From NCBI RefSeq assembly GCF_012163145.1, contig NZ_JAAVTX010000001.1, positions 1 to 64,000 of the forward strand: a stretch of 64,000 nt of DNA, given 5' to 3'. Both the position numbers and the translations under genes were made by a program. This DNA is from Falsiroseomonas frigidaquae. Lineage in GTDB: Bacteria > Pseudomonadota > Alphaproteobacteria > Acetobacterales > Acetobacteraceae. Below are positions 45,795 to 55,984 of this stretch, piece after piece (positions within the stretch are counted from its first letter, which is position 1; the number at the start of each line of letters is the position of its first letter). The notes under the pieces are model-generated. The model was given only the letters and a program-made list of their open reading frames with translations. It did no database searches and had not been told where the DNA came from.

Positions 45795-48187
45795 TCCTGC
45801 CCGATCCGGGACCGGGATGGCGCCGTGTCCAGCAATTGCCGGACGGCATCCGCCAGTTCGGCCAGGCGATACGGCTTCGGCAGCAGCAGGAAGCCGCAAT
45901 CCAGGTCGCCCGGTTCCGGCGCCGCATTGGCCTGGTAGCCGGAGGTGAACAGCACCCGCAGCGCGGGCCGCAGCGCGGCGGCCCGGCGGGCCAGCTGGTG
46001 GCCGTTCAGCCGGCCCGGCATGACGATGTCGGTGAACAGCAGGTCAACCGACGCATCCCGCTGCAGCACCTCCAGCGCCGCCTCGCCGTTCGCCGCCGGC
46101 AGCACCTCGTAGCCCAGCCGCTGCAGCTGCGCCGTCGCGGTGCGGCGCAAGGATGCATCATCCTCCACCAGCAGCACCCGTCCCCGGCCGGAGGCCAGCA
46201 CCGTCGGCGCCTCCGGCTCCACCACCTCCGGCGCCTGCTCGGAGCGCGGCAGGTACAGGGTCACCGCGGTGCCCCTGCCCGGCTCGGTGGCGATGCGGAC
46301 ATGGCCGCGGGACTGGCTGACGAAACCGAACACCATGCTGAGGCCGAGCCCGCTGCCCTTGCCGAAGGCTTTGGTGGTGAAGAACGGCTCGAAGGCGCGG
46401 GAGGCGACCTCGGGCGGCATCCCCGCCCCGGTATCGGTGACGGTGATGACGACGTAGTCGCCCGGCGGCACGTCCAGCCCGGCTTCCGCCAGCGCCGCGC
46501 GGTCGAGGCAGGCAGTCGCGATCCGCAGCCGGCCGCCCAGCGGCATGGCGTCCCGCGCATTGATGCACAGGTTCAGCACCGCATTCTCAAGCTGCGCCCC
46601 GTCGATCACCGCCGGCGCCTCGCCCCGGCTGAGCGAGAAGGCGACCTCGACCGGCGGGCCGATCAGGCGGCGCAGCAGATCCTCCATGTTGCGGAGCAGA
46701 CGGTTCACGTCGACCACCTTCGGCGCCAGCGGGTGCAGCCGGGCGAAGGCCAGCAGCCGCCCGGTGAGGTCCGCGCCGCGCTCCGCCGCCGCCAGGATGA
46801 TCTCGAGATTGCTGCGGGAGGCGTCGTCCAGCGCCAGTTCCTCCATCATCAGCTCCGCATTGCCGATGATGACGGCGAGCAAATTGTTGAAATCATGCGC
46901 CACGCCGCCGGTCAGATTGCCCAGCGCATCCAGCCGCTGCGCCTGGCGCAGCTGTTCTTCCAGCGCGCGCTGGCGGGTGATGTCCACCATGCTGCCGACC
47001 ATGCGCAGGCCCACCCCATCCGCATCGCGGAGCAGGAAGCCGCGGTCGGAGACCAGCGCGATGCTGCCATCCGCCTTGCGGAAGCGGTATTCGGCCTGCC
47101 AGGGTTCGGTATCCGCGATCGCCGCCTTGCGGGAAGCGGTGACGGCCTCCCGCTCCTCCGGCACCACCAGCCGGGACCACCAGCCCAGCCCCGGCAGCGG
47201 CTCCGGCACCACATGCCCGAACTGGCGGGTCATCTCCTCGCTCCACCAGACCTGCCCGGTGTCGAGGTCCCAGTCCCAGACGATCTCGGCCGTCGCGCCG
47301 GCCACAAGGCGGAAGCGCTGCTCGTTCAGCGCGATCTGCTCCGCATCCAGCAGTCGCCGCAGCAGCGGTCGCAGCGCGCTGCCCAGCCCCATCAGCATCT
47401 CGGCCAGCGCCGGCAGGACCCGTGGGCCGGGGCCGAATCCGACGCTGAAGGCGTAGCGGGCCTCCCCAAGCGAGAGCGGCGTGACGATCTGCGAGACGAT
47501 GCGCTGCTCGACGGACAGGCTGATCGCCGGGTATTGCCGCCGGATCGATTCGTCGACCCGCGGCACCACGCACTGCTCGCCGCTGGCCGCCACCTTGCCG
47601 CACAGCGAATTGTCCACCCGCACATCGATCCGCCGCAGATGATCGAGATACGCCGCCGTCAGCTCCGGCGTGCTGGCCTGGCCGGCGACGAGGTGCATGT
47701 GCCTGCCATCCGGACCCAGCCGGAAGAACAGGCACAGCATCGAGTCGGTCGCGGCGCGCAGTTCCGCCATGGCCCTGTCGACGGCCAGCGAGAAGCTCGG
47801 CGCATCCACCACCAGCCGCAGCAGCCGCTCGCGCAGCGCCAGGGCCGCGATGTCCTGCTGATGCTCCAGCGCCGCCACCGCCGTGGCCGCGAGATCCTCC
47901 AGCAGGGCATGCTCGGAAGCGGAAAATGGCTCCCGCGGCGCCGCGTCGCGCAGCCAGAGGGTTCCGAGCAGATGGCCGTCGCGGCCATGCAGGGGCCAGA
48001 TCTGCTGGAAGCCGGAGGTGGCGCCCGCCTCGGTCACCGACTCGCTGCCGAGGGTAATCCCGGCCTCCTCGACGCCAAGGCAGATGCGCGCGAGACGACC
48101 GATGCGCGCCAGCGCCTGGCCCAGGATGAGAGTGGAGTCGCGAGCCGTTTCCACCACGAGTTGCGCTTTGACCTCCGATGCATCCAA
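45785..48187 (-). CDS. Hybrid sensor histidine kinase/response regulator
   Basis: 800 residues, soluble. Two GAF-like regions (about 1-110 and 120-290), a PAS-PAC domain (about 310-420, with WDWDLDTGQVWWSEE and EYRFRKADGSIALV), HisKA with GGVAHDFNNLLAVIIGN (His near 430), HATPase with NLCINARDAM and GSGLGLSMVFGF, and a C-terminal receiver with VEDDASLRR, LLFTDIVMPG and a lysine in LLPKPY. This NtrB-like hybrid layout is frequent in Acetobacteraceae and Rhizobiales. It overlaps the convergent amidohydrolase by ten bases. Signal and output partners are unknown. Confidence 0.9.
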   Translation of the reverse strand: MDASEVKAQLVVETARDSTLILGQALARIGRLARICLGVEEAGITLGSESVTEAGATSGFQQIWPLHGRDGHLLGTLWLRDAAPREPFSASEHALLEDLAATAVAALEHQQDIAALALRERLLRLVVDAPSFSLAVDRAMAELRAATDSMLCLFFRLGPDGRHMHLVAGQASTPELTAAYLDHLRRIDVRVDNSLCGKVAASGEQCVVPRVDESIRRQYPAISLSVEQRIVSQIVTPLSLGEARYAFSVGFGPGPRVLPALAEMLMGLGSALRPLLRRLLDAEQIALNEQRFRLVAGATAEIVWDWDLDTGQVWWSEEMTRQFGHVVPEPLPGLGWWSRLVVPEEREAVTASRKAAIADTEPWQAEYRFRKADGSIALVSDRGFLLRDADGVGLRMVGSMVDITRQRALEEQLRQAQRLDALGNLTGGVAHDFNNLLAVIIGNAELMMEELALDDASRSNLEIILAAAERGADLTGRLLAFARLHPLAPKVVDVNRLLRNMEDLLRRLIGPPVEVAFSLSRGEAPAVIDGAQLENAVLNLCINARDAMPLGGRLRIATACLDRAALAEAGLDVPPGDYVVITVTDTGAGMPPEVASRAFEPFFTTKAFGKGSGLGLSMVFGFVSQSRGHVRIATEPGRGTAVTLYLPRSEQAPEVVEPEAPTVLASGRGRVLLVEDDASLRRTATAQLQRLGYEVLPAANGEAALEVLQRDASVDLLFTDIVMPGRLNGHQLARRAAALRPALRVLFTSGYQANAAPEPGDLDCGFLLLPKPYRLAELADAVRQLLDTAPSRSRIGQDQP

Positions 48188-48296
48188 TCGATCACCTATT
48201 CAGCACTCTCACGCGCAGAGGTGAACCGTGGTGGCGACAGGTAAGGCAAATTAGCCTGACCGTGATCGAAGGGACGCAGAGATGCGGGCTCGGAAC

Positions 48297-48341
48297 AAAA
48301 AAAGGGCCGGATCGCTGCATGGCTGCAGCAATCCGGCCCTT
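48297..48341 (-). terminator. Rho-independent terminator of glnA
   Basis: On the minus strand an 11-base perfect stem (AAGGGCCGGAT with ATCCGGCCCTT), an 18-base loop that itself can pair (GCTGC/GCAGC), and a run of seven T. It lies 77-121 bases beyond the glnA stop, in the right orientation. Confidence 0.88.
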
Positions 48342-48417
48342 GAAACGATTCGCAGGCGCCTAGCCTGCCGATCGGCCGGCGGCCCCCGCAAGGGTGCCGC
48401 CGGCCGACCGGGTCGGG

Positions 48418-49857
48418 TCAGACGGAGTAGTACATCTCGAACTCGACCGGGTGCGGCGTGTGCTCGAACTTGTACACTTCGCTCCACTTCAGCTCGATAT
48501 AGCTCTCGATCTGGTCCTTGGTGAAGACGTCGCCGGCCAGCAGGAACTCGTGGTCGGCGGCGAGCGCACCGAGCGCCTCACGCAGCGACCCGCACACGGT
48601 CGGGATGCCCTTCAGCTCCTCCGGCGGCAGGTCGTACAGGTCCTTGTCCATGGCATCGCCCGGATGGATCTTGTTCTTGATGCCATCGAGGCCAGCCATC
48701 AGCATGGCGGAGAAGGCGAGGTAGGGGTTCGCACCCGGATCCGGGAAGCGGACCTCGACGCGCTTGGCCTTCGGGCTCGTCGCATACGGGATGCGGCAGG
48801 AAGCGGACCGGTTGCGGGCCGAATAGGCCAGCAGCACGGGGGCCTCGAAGCCCGGGATCAGGCGCTTGTAGGAATTGGTGGTCGGGTTGGTGAAGGCATT
48901 CAGCGCCTTGGCGTGCTTGATGATGCCGCCGATGTAGTACAGCGCCATCTCGGACAGGTCGGCATAGCCGTTGCCCGCGAACATCGGCTTGCCGGCCTTC
49001 CAGATCGACTGGTGCACATGCATGCCGCTGCCGTTGTCGCCGTAGATCGGCTTCGGCATGAAGGTCGCGGTCTTGCCGTAGCTGTGGGCCACGTTGTGCA
49101 CGCAGTACTTGTAGATCTGCATGTGGTCGGCCTGCATGACCATCGGGCCGAACTTGGTGCCGAGCTCATGCTGGGACTGCGCCACCTCGTGGTGATGCTT
49201 CTCGATCGCCAGGCCCATCTCGCCCATGGTCGACAGCATCTCGGCGCGCAGGTCGCCCTCGCTGTCCACCGGCGCGACCGGGAAGTAGCCGCCCTTGACC
49301 ACCGGGCGGTGGCCCATGTTGCCCTCGGGGTAGTCCTTCAGGCTGGCGCCCGGACCCTCGATGCTGTCGAGCTGGTAGATGCCGTAGTTGCCGCCGGTGC
49401 CGAACTTCACGTTGTCGAACACGAAGAACTCGGCCTCCGGGCCGAAGAACGCCGTGTCACCGATGCCGGTGGACTTCAGGTAGGCCTCGGCGCGCTTCGC
49501 CGTGCTGCGCGGGTCGCGCGAGTACATCTGGCCCGTGGAAGGCTCCACGATGTCGCAGAACAGGATCATCTGCGGCTTGGCCGCGAAGGGATCCATCACC
49601 GCCGTCGCCGGGTCCGGCATCAGGATCATGTCGGACTCGTTGATCGCCTTCCAGCCGGCGATCGAGGAGCCATCGAACATGATGCCGTCGGCGAACACGT
49701 CCTCATCGATCGTGGAGACGTGCTGCGCGGTGTGCTGCCACTTGCCGCGCGGGTCGGTGAAACGGAAATCGACGTATTCGACGCTGTGCTCCTTGATCAT
49801 TTCCATGACCTTGGAGACGGCGGCGTTGCTGCCCCCGGCTGCCGGCTTCTTCGCCAT
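48418..49857 (-). CDS. glnA: Glutamine synthetase type I
   Basis: 479 residues starting at MAKKPAAGG (the frame is open further upstream but without a start site). Motifs: FDGSSIAGW, the ATP-site [29 protein letters not shown], and the adenylylation tyrosine in [10 protein letters not shown]. Makes glutamine from glutamate and ammonia; activity should be tuned by adenylylation. It is preceded on the same strand by glnB, 208 bases upstream, the classical alphaproteobacterial glnBA arrangement. The 208-base spacer could hold a second promoter. Confidence 0.97.
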   Translation of the reverse strand: MAKKPAAGGSNAAVSKVMEMIKEHSVEYVDFRFTDPRGKWQHTAQHVSTIDEDVFADGIMFDGSSIAGWKAINESDMILMPDPATAVMDPFAAKPQMILFCDIVEPSTGQMYSRDPRSTAKRAEAYLKSTGIGDTAFFGPEAEFFVFDNVKFGTGGNYGIYQLDSIEGPGASLKDYPEGNMGHRPVVKGGYFPVAPVDSEGDLRAEMLSTMGEMGLAIEKHHHEVAQSQHELGTKFGPMVMQADHMQIYKYCVHNVAHSYGKTATFMPKPIYGDNGSGMHVHQSIWKAGKPMFAGNGYADLSEMALYYIGGIIKHAKALNAFTNPTTNSYKRLIPGFEAPVLLAYSARNRSASCRIPYATSPKAKRVEVRFPDPGANPYLAFSAMLMAGLDGIKNKIHPGDAMDKDLYDLPPEELKGIPTVCGSLREALGALAADHEFLLAGDVFTKDQIESYIELKWSEVYKFEHTPHPVEFEMYYSV

Positions 49858-50065
49858 CGTGTGCGGTCCTGTGCCTTTGTTCGTCCCGGTCCCATTGCCG
49901 CGCGACGGGGACCGGCCCCCGCCACGCGCCCGGATGGTGCCGCCACCCCCACAAGGGGGCGCCGCGGCCATCCGGCCAGCCTTCCCCGGCGCGATCGCCG
50001 GTCCGGCCCGTCTTTACCCGCCATGCCCGGGGGTCTTGAAACCCTGGGGCCCGGCGGATCGGATA

Positions 50066-50759
<694 letters not shown>

Positions 50760-51953
50760 GTGAAGCCCCAGAACGACCTGCTCTCCGCCACCGGGACCAC
50801 CATCTTCACGGTGATGTCGGCACTCGCCACCGAACACGGCGCCATCAACCTCGGCCAGGGCTTCCCGGATTATGACGGGCCGGAGGATGTGATCGAGGCC
50901 GCGGCCGCCGCGCTGAAGGATGGCCGCAACCAATATCCGCCGATGTCCGGCCACCCGGACCTCCGCCAGGCCGTCGCCGCCCATAACCGCCGCTTCTACG
51001 GGCTGGAGGTGGACCCGAATGCCGAGGTCATCGTCACCTCCGGCGCGACGGAGGCGATCACCGCCTGCCTGATGGCGGTGCTGAACCCCGGCGATGAATG
51101 CGTGCTGATCGAGCCGCTCTACGACACCTACCTGCCGGTGGTGAAGCTGCTGGGCGCGATCCCCAAGCTGGTGCGCCTGACCCCGCCGAAATGGGAACTG
51201 CCGCGCGCCGAACTGGCCGCGGCCTTCGGGCCGAAGACCAAGGCGGTGCTGCTCAACACCCCGATGAACCCCACCGGCAAGGTTTTTACCAGCGCCGAGC
51301 TCGCTTTCATTGCCGACTTGATCGAGCGGCACGACTGCTACGCGATCTGCGACGAGGTGTACGAACACCTCACCTTCGACGGCTGGAAGCACATCCCGCT
51401 GATGACCCTGCCGCGGATGCGCGAGCGCTGCATGCGAATCGGCTCCGCGGGCAAGACCTTCAGCCTGACCGGCTGGAAGATCGGCTATGTCACCTGCGAC
51501 CGCAGCCTGGCCGGCAACGTCACCAAGGCGCACCAGAACCTGACCTTCACCACCCCGCCCAACCTGCAACGGGGCATCGCGGTGGGCCTGGCCAAGCCGG
51601 ATTCCTACTTCGAGGGCCTGTCCACCAGCCTGCAGGCGAAGCGGGACCGGCTGGCGGCGGGGCTGGCGCGACTCGGCTTCGGCGTGCTGCCGACCCAGGG
51701 CAGCTACTTCATCACCACCGACTTCCGCCCGCTCGGCTTCAACGGTGACGACGTAGCCTTCTGCCGCACCCTGACGGTGGAGGCGAAGGTCACCGCCATC
51801 CCCGTGACGGCCTTCTACGCCTCCGCCGATGCCCCCAGCCACTATGCCCGCTTCGCCTTCTGCAAGGGCGATGCGGTGCTGGATGAGGCGCTGGCGCGAA
51901 TGGAGACCTGGCTGGCCAGCAGGACCGGCGAAGCCCGCGTGGCCGCCGGCTGA
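50760..51953 (+). CDS. PLP-dependent aminotransferase (class I/II, MetB-transaminase-like)
   Basis: 397 residues from a GTG with GAGA just upstream. Fold type I motifs: NLGQGFPDYDGPEDV, SGATEAITACLMAVLNPGDE, the NTPMNPTGKVF loop, the YAICDEVYEHL aspartate and the PLP lysine in SAGKTFSLTGWKIGY. The sequence is closest to the YbdL/kynurenine-aminotransferase group, which act on methionine or aromatic amino acids. The cytidine deaminase begins two bases after its stop, so they are cotranscribed. Confidence 0.9.
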   Translation: MKPQNDLLSATGTTIFTVMSALATEHGAINLGQGFPDYDGPEDVIEAAAAALKDGRNQYPPMSGHPDLRQAVAAHNRRFYGLEVDPNAEVIVTSGATEAITACLMAVLNPGDECVLIEPLYDTYLPVVKLLGAIPKLVRLTPPKWELPRAELAAAFGPKTKAVLLNTPMNPTGKVFTSAELAFIADLIERHDCYAICDEVYEHLTFDGWKHIPLMTLPRMRERCMRIGSAGKTFSLTGWKIGYVTCDRSLAGNVTKAHQNLTFTTPPNLQRGIAVGLAKPDSYFEGLSTSLQAKRDRLAAGLARLGFGVLPTQGSYFITTDFRPLGFNGDDVAFCRTLTVEAKVTAIPVTAFYASADAPSHYARFAFCKGDAVLDEALARMETWLASRTGEARVAAG

Positions 51954-51955
51954 CC

Positions 51956-52372
51956 ATGGACCCGGCCGCCCTGCTGGACGCGGCGGAGGTGGCCCGCGCC
52001 CGGGCGCATGCGCCCTATTCCGGCTTCCGGGTGGGTGCCGCGCTGCTGTGCGAGGACGGCAGCATCCAGCCGGGCTGCAACGTCGAGAACGCCAGCTACG
52101 GCGCCACCATCTGCGCCGAGCGCGTGGCGGTCGGCACCGCCATCGCCGCCGGCCATCGGCGGTTCCGGGCGATCGCTATCGCGGGCCCCGCCGGGGTGGC
52201 GCTTTCGCCCTGCGGCATCTGCCGCCAGGTGCTTGCCGAATTCTCCCCGGATGGCGGGCTGCGGGTGGTGATGCGTGCCGCGGATGGCACGGCCCGCGAA
52301 ACCACCCTCGCTGCCCTGTTGCCGGAGGCTTTCGGCGCCGCCGATCTCGCCAAGACCCATCCCCCCGGTTGA
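51956..52372 (+). CDS. cdd: Cytidine deaminase
   Basis: 138 residues, the homotetrameric small form. The zinc site and catalytic glutamate are in CNVENASYGATICAERVAV (with CAE) and PCGICRQVL. Converts cytidine and deoxycytidine to uridines in pyrimidine salvage. Starts two bases after the aminotransferase. Confidence 0.95.
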   Translation: MDPAALLDAAEVARARAHAPYSGFRVGAALLCEDGSIQPGCNVENASYGATICAERVAVGTAIAAGHRRFRAIAIAGPAGVALSPCGICRQVLAEFSPDGGLRVVMRAADGTARETTLAALLPEAFGAADLAKTHPPG

Positions 52373-52433
52373 CGCGACCACCCGCCTCGCCGTATCACCC
52401 GCCGCCCGGGCGGTTGCCCGGAAAGTGGCGTGT

Positions 52434-52507
52434 GGCGGTCGTAGCTCAGCTGGTAGAGCGCCAGGTTGTGGTCTTGGATGTCGCGGGTTCGAGCCCCGTC
52501 GATCGCC
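52434..52507 (+). tRNA. tRNA-His (anticodon GTG)
   Basis: A full cloverleaf: acceptor GCGGTCG pairing with CGATCGC (one G-T pair), D arm GCTC/GAGC, anticodon stem CCAGG/CTTGG with loop TTGTGGT (GTG at 52468-52470) and a T arm with GGTTCGAGCC. The extra G at position -1 pairs with C73, the identity element of histidine tRNA. The CCA tail is not fully encoded. Confidence 0.97.
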
Positions 52508-52538
52508 CATTCGCCCACACGTCCAGGAAAACAACCAC

Positions 52539-53324
52539 ATGCAGATCCGCCTCGATGGCCACACCGCCCTGATCACCGGGGGGTCCAAGGGCCTCGGCCT
52601 TGCGATTGCCGAGAGCTATGTCGAATCGGGCGCCGCCGTGGCGCTGGTCGCCCGCGGCGCGGAAGCGCTGGAAGCCGCCAAGGCGCGGATCACGGGGAAA
52701 TTCCAGGGCGCCCGGGTCGCCGCCATCGCCGCCGATGTCGGCACCGCCGAGGGCTGCGCCCGCGCCGCGGCACAGGCCGCGTCAGAGCTCGGCCCGGTCG
52801 ACATCCTGGTGAACAATGCCGGCACCAGCCAGCGCGGCCCCTTCATGGAGGTGGATGACGCGCTGTGGCAGGCCGATCTCGACCTGAAGCTGTTCGCCGC
52901 CATCCGCCTGACCCGCGCCGTCTGGCCCGGCATGCAGGCGCGCGGCTGGGGCCGCATCATCAATGTGCTGAACATCGGCGCCAAGGCGCCGGCGGCCGGC
53001 GGCGCCCCCACCGCCGTCTCCCGCGCCGCGGGCATGGCGCTGACCAAGATCCTGGCCGGCGAGGGCGCACCGCACGGCATCCTGGTGAACGGCATGCTGG
53101 TCGGCATCATCGAGAGCGACCAATGGGTGCGCCGCCACGCCGCCGACCCGCGCGGCATCTCCTGGGAAGACTGGAAGGCGGAGCAGGGCAAGGCGGTGCC
53201 GATGGGCCGCATCGGCAAGGCCGAGGAATTCGCCGCCATGGCCACCTTCCTCGCCTCCGACCAGGGCGGCTACGTCACCGGCACGGCCATCAACGTCGAT
53301 GGCGGGCGCAGCCCCGTCGTCTGA
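52539..53324 (+). CDS. Short-chain dehydrogenase/reductase-fold protein lacking the usual YxxxK
   Basis: 261 residues. The Rossmann motif TGGSKGLGLAIAE, NNAG (VNNAGTSQRGP) and a C-terminal GGYVTGTAINVDGG are typical of classical SDRs. At the catalytic site the usual Tyr-x3-Lys is replaced: the segment reads PTAVSRAAGMALTK, so no tyrosine is present and arginine takes the lysine place. The protein may be a non-catalytic SDR or use another acid. Start 31 bases after tRNA-His; AGGAAAA lies about seven bases upstream. Confidence 0.85.
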   Translation: MQIRLDGHTALITGGSKGLGLAIAESYVESGAAVALVARGAEALEAAKARITGKFQGARVAAIAADVGTAEGCARAAAQAASELGPVDILVNNAGTSQRGPFMEVDDALWQADLDLKLFAAIRLTRAVWPGMQARGWGRIINVLNIGAKAPAAGGAPTAVSRAAGMALTKILAGEGAPHGILVNGMLVGIIESDQWVRRHAADPRGISWEDWKAEQGKAVPMGRIGKAEEFAAMATFLASDQGGYVTGTAINVDGGRSPVV

Positions 53325-53336
53325 TATCCTGCCCGC

Positions 53337-54017
53337 ATGGCCATCCTCGTCATCCTCGGCGGCATCCTGCTGCTGGCCCTGATCTTCGGGCCGCAGCTCT
53401 GGGTGCGGCATGTGCTGCATGTGGCGCAGGCGGAGCGGGGCGACCTGCCCGGCACCGGCGGGGAGTTGGCCCGCCACCTGCTGGATGAGGCCGATCTGCG
53501 CCATGTGCAGGTGGAGGAATCGGAAGCCGGCGACCACTACGACCCCGGCGCCGGCGTGGTGCGCCTGACGCCGCCGCATTTCGCCGGCCGCTCCATCGCC
53601 GCGGTGGCGGTGGCGGCGCATGAGGTCTCGCACGCCGTGCAGCATGCGCGGGGGGAGCCGGGCTTCCGCCGGCGCATGGCGCTGATCCAGGCGATCGCGC
53701 CGCTCGACCGCATCGGGCAGCTTCTGCTGCTGTCGATGCCGCTGGTCTTCATCGCGGTGCGGTCGCCTGCCCTGCTGGCGTTCCAACTCGCCTTGGTGGT
53801 GCTGCTCTTCGCCGGGCGGCTGGCGGTGCATGCGGTGACGCTGCCGGTGGAGATGGATGCGAGCTTCGGCAAGGCGCTGCCGGTGCTGGAGCGCGGCGGC
53901 TACCTGGCCGCCGCCGACCTGCCCAAGGCCCGCCGCGTGCTGCGCGCCGCGGCACTGACCTATGTGGCGGCGGGGCTGATGACGCTGATCAACGCGGTGC
54001 GCTGGTTCCGGCCGTAA
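53337..54017 (+). CDS. Neutral zinc metallopeptidase, YugP-like
   Basis: 226 residues. N-terminal membrane helix (ILVILGGILLLALIFG), the zinc motif VAAHEVSHAVQHARGE (HExxH) and two to three more membrane segments after it. Family members are membrane proteases of unknown substrate. Starts 12 bases after the SDR gene, so probably cotranscribed. Confidence 0.88.
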   Translation: MAILVILGGILLLALIFGPQLWVRHVLHVAQAERGDLPGTGGELARHLLDEADLRHVQVEESEAGDHYDPGAGVVRLTPPHFAGRSIAAVAVAAHEVSHAVQHARGEPGFRRRMALIQAIAPLDRIGQLLLLSMPLVFIAVRSPALLAFQLALVVLLFAGRLAVHAVTLPVEMDASFGKALPVLERGGYLAAADLPKARRVLRAAALTYVAAGLMTLINAVRWFRP

Positions 54018-54070
54018 ATCATGGCCCTCAGGCGCCGGGCGCGGCCTCCGGCCGCTTGGCTCGCCGCATA

Positions 54071-54113
54071 GGCGGCGGGCGCCGTTCGCCGCCTCGGCCA
54101 GCTGGGCTGGCCG
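54071..54113. terminator. Hairpins between convergent genes, possible terminator
   Basis: Two adjacent GC-rich stems, GGCGGCG with CGCCGCC (54071-54093) and CGGCCAGC-TGG-GCTGGCCG (54095-54113), between the converging metallopeptidase and aspartate dehydrogenase genes. No T run follows, so this is only a weak terminator candidate. Confidence 0.35.
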
Positions 54114-54137
54114 CAGGTCGCGCGGAAATGGTTGCCC

Positions 54138-54947
54138 TCAGCTGCCCACCTTCAACGTGCTGGTCAGGCCGCGCAGGCAGGCCAGGATCGACAGCGGGGT
54201 GATCTTGCCGGTGCGGGGGTTCTCCTCGCTCGGCACGTTCTCGATGGTCATGGTCAGGCGCGCACTGGCCGCCTCCACGCGAATCGTGTGGGTGTTGCGG
54301 GTCACGGTGGTATCCGCCCAGATCTGCACCGTCGTCCGCTCCGGCCCGATGCCTGCCAGGGCGAGCGCGGCGGCCACATTCACATTGGCCGGGAAGCCCT
54401 GGGCCGCGTCGAAGGCGTTGCCCTTGAAGATCAGGGTCGGCGTGGTGATCGCCGCCACGTCGATGCCGTGCTGGTCCAGATAGGGCGCGCCCACCAAGCC
54501 ACGCGGCGGCTTGCGCGTCTCGATGGTGACGGAGCTCACCTCCCCTTCCGCCGCGGCCCGCACCGCATCCAGCCCGAGCAGCGCGCCAGTCGGCACGATG
54601 ATGCGTGCGCCGGTTTCCCGCGCCCGCGCCACCAGATGCATGCGCGGCAGCAGCGCACCGCAGGAGGACGGCACGAAGATGCGCCCGGCCTCGATCGCGG
54701 CCACGGCGACCTGCTCGAAGATCGCCGCCGGCGCGGCCTCCACCACCACATCGGCCTGCGCCAGTTCCGCCAGGGACACCAGCGCCGGCGGGGTGCGGAA
54801 GCCGGCCAAGTTGGCGCGCGCCTTGTCCTGGTCCCGCGCCGCGACGGCCACCAGGCGCAGCCCCTCCACCCCCGCATCCAGCGCGCGGGCCAGGTGCAGG
54901 CCGATGGCGCCGAGGCCAGCGATTGCGACGGTCAGTTCACGTGCCAT
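54138..54947 (-). CDS. nadX: Aspartate dehydrogenase
   Basis: 269 residues starting MARELTVAIAGLGAIGLHLA (Rossmann). Diagnostic segments are VVEAAPAAIFEQ, VPSSCGALLP, KGNAFDAAQGFPANVNVAAALALAG and ENVPSEENPRTGKITPLS, all typical of NadX-type aspartate dehydrogenase, which oxidises L-aspartate to iminoaspartate/oxaloacetate with NAD(P). It is the last gene of a minus-strand set with an aspartoacylase-like hydrolase, an ArgE-like deacetylase and a Bug receptor, so catabolic use of aspartate is more likely than NAD synthesis. Confidence 0.9.
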   Translation of the reverse strand: MARELTVAIAGLGAIGLHLARALDAGVEGLRLVAVAARDQDKARANLAGFRTPPALVSLAELAQADVVVEAAPAAIFEQVAVAAIEAGRIFVPSSCGALLPRMHLVARARETGARIIVPTGALLGLDAVRAAAEGEVSSVTIETRKPPRGLVGAPYLDQHGIDVAAITTPTLIFKGNAFDAAQGFPANVNVAAALALAGIGPERTTVQIWADTTVTRNTHTIRVEAASARLTMTIENVPSEENPRTGKITPLSILACLRGLTSTLKVGS

Positions 54948-55009
54948 GTGCGGCCCCCAAGCTTTGCGATCCCGGCTCGGGGCTACAGCAAGACCGGCCG
55001 GGAGGAAAC

Positions 55010-55984
55010 CTACCCCTCGAAGCGAGCCAGCCGCACCGCCGTGTGGCCGCGCATGGCGTGCGGGCTGGGCATCACCAGCAGGCAATCATCATGCGGGGTC
55101 CGCACCTCCACCTCCCCATCCAGGGCGATCAGCGTGTTGCGGCGCGGCACCACCTCCCCACCCCGGAAGTCGCGCAGGAAGGTGAAGCCGCTGGTGGCTG
55201 CCGTCACCGTGCGCGTCACCCGCGCCAGGCGCCCGGCGGGCGGCGCCGAATCCGGCGGCAGGGCCGCATCCGGCGCCGCCATGCCGAGCTGGCGCAGCAG
55301 CCGGGCGGCGCTGTGTTCCATCTGCGCCAGCGTGTCCTTCTGCCAATGCGACCCGGCCTCCAGCAGCAGGGCGGTGCCACCATCGCGGAAGCGGGCATGG
55401 TCGATCAGCCGCAGCCCGGCGGCATGGCCATCATCCGCCACCACCAGCGGCGGCGTGCCCAGGTCCTGGCCCAGCCGTCGCGCCGCCGCCCCCGGCCCGG
55501 ACAGGAACAGCGGGTCCGAGGGCCAGAGCATGGAATGCAGGTCCAGCAGCACATCCGCCTGCGCCACCACCGGCAGCAGCGCGCGCGCCCGCTCCAGCTC
55601 CACGGATCGCCGCCCGCTGGCGAGCAGCGCCGGCGCCCAGATGCGGTTCAGATCCTCGTCCACGAAGCGGCTGGCGGTGGGGTCGGCCGGATCGAAGCGT
55701 TCCAGCGCCGCCAGGTTGCCGAAGACCAGGGTCAGCGTGCCGCGCCGAGGCCGCACCCCATCGCGCAGCCAGCGCGCCAGCAGCAGCGCGCCGGCAATCT
55801 CATTGCCATGCACCGCCGCCGAGACCACCAGATGCGGCCCCGCCTCCGCCGCCGCGAAGCGCCACACCCCCGGCAGCCCGGCATTGCCGGCGCGCCAGGG
55901 GCCGATCTCCGGCTGCGGCAGATGCACGGTCAGCGGCGGCAGGCCGGCCAGCGCGGCGGTCCCGGACAGGGGCGGAGGCGTCAC
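55010..55984 (-). CDS. Succinylglutamate desuccinylase/aspartoacylase-family zinc hydrolase
   Basis: 324 residues from a GTG at 55984 that overlaps the stop of the upstream ArgE-like gene (GTGA). M14-type zinc site: SAAVHGNEIAG (HxxE) and LLDLHSMLW (His), with DEDLNRIW between. The family includes AstE and aspartoacylase, which release aspartate or glutamate from their N-acyl forms. The gene context with aspartate dehydrogenase supports N-acyl-aspartate or a similar substrate. Confidence 0.86.
   Translation of the reverse strand: MTPPPLSGTAALAGLPPLTVHLPQPEIGPWRAGNAGLPGVWRFAAAEAGPHLVVSAAVHGNEIAGALLLARWLRDGVRPRRGTLTLVFGNLAALERFDPADPTASRFVDEDLNRIWAPALLASGRRSVELERARALLPVVAQADVLLDLHSMLWPSDPLFLSGPGAAARRLGQDLGTPPLVVADDGHAAGLRLIDHARFRDGGTALLLEAGSHWQKDTLAQMEHSAARLLRQLGMAAPDAALPPDSAPPAGRLARVTRTVTAATSGFTFLRDFRGGEVVPRRNTLIALDGEVEVRTPHDDCLLVMPSPHAMRGHTAVRLARFEG

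Noticed and set aside
45560-48244. An 894-codon open frame on the plus strand
   Set aside because: It lies opposite the hybrid histidine kinase, whose domains are unmistakable. The translated product is arginine- and glutamine-rich with no motif.
48297-48341. Terminator for the hybrid kinase or a bidirectional terminator
   Set aside because: The T run follows the stem only on the minus strand, downstream of glnA; on the plus strand no T run follows and no gene ends there. The kinase starts, rather than ends, nearby.
52434-52539. tRNA-His as an integration site with a mobile element
   Set aside because: No integrase, no direct repeat of the tRNA 3' end and no change of composition next to it.
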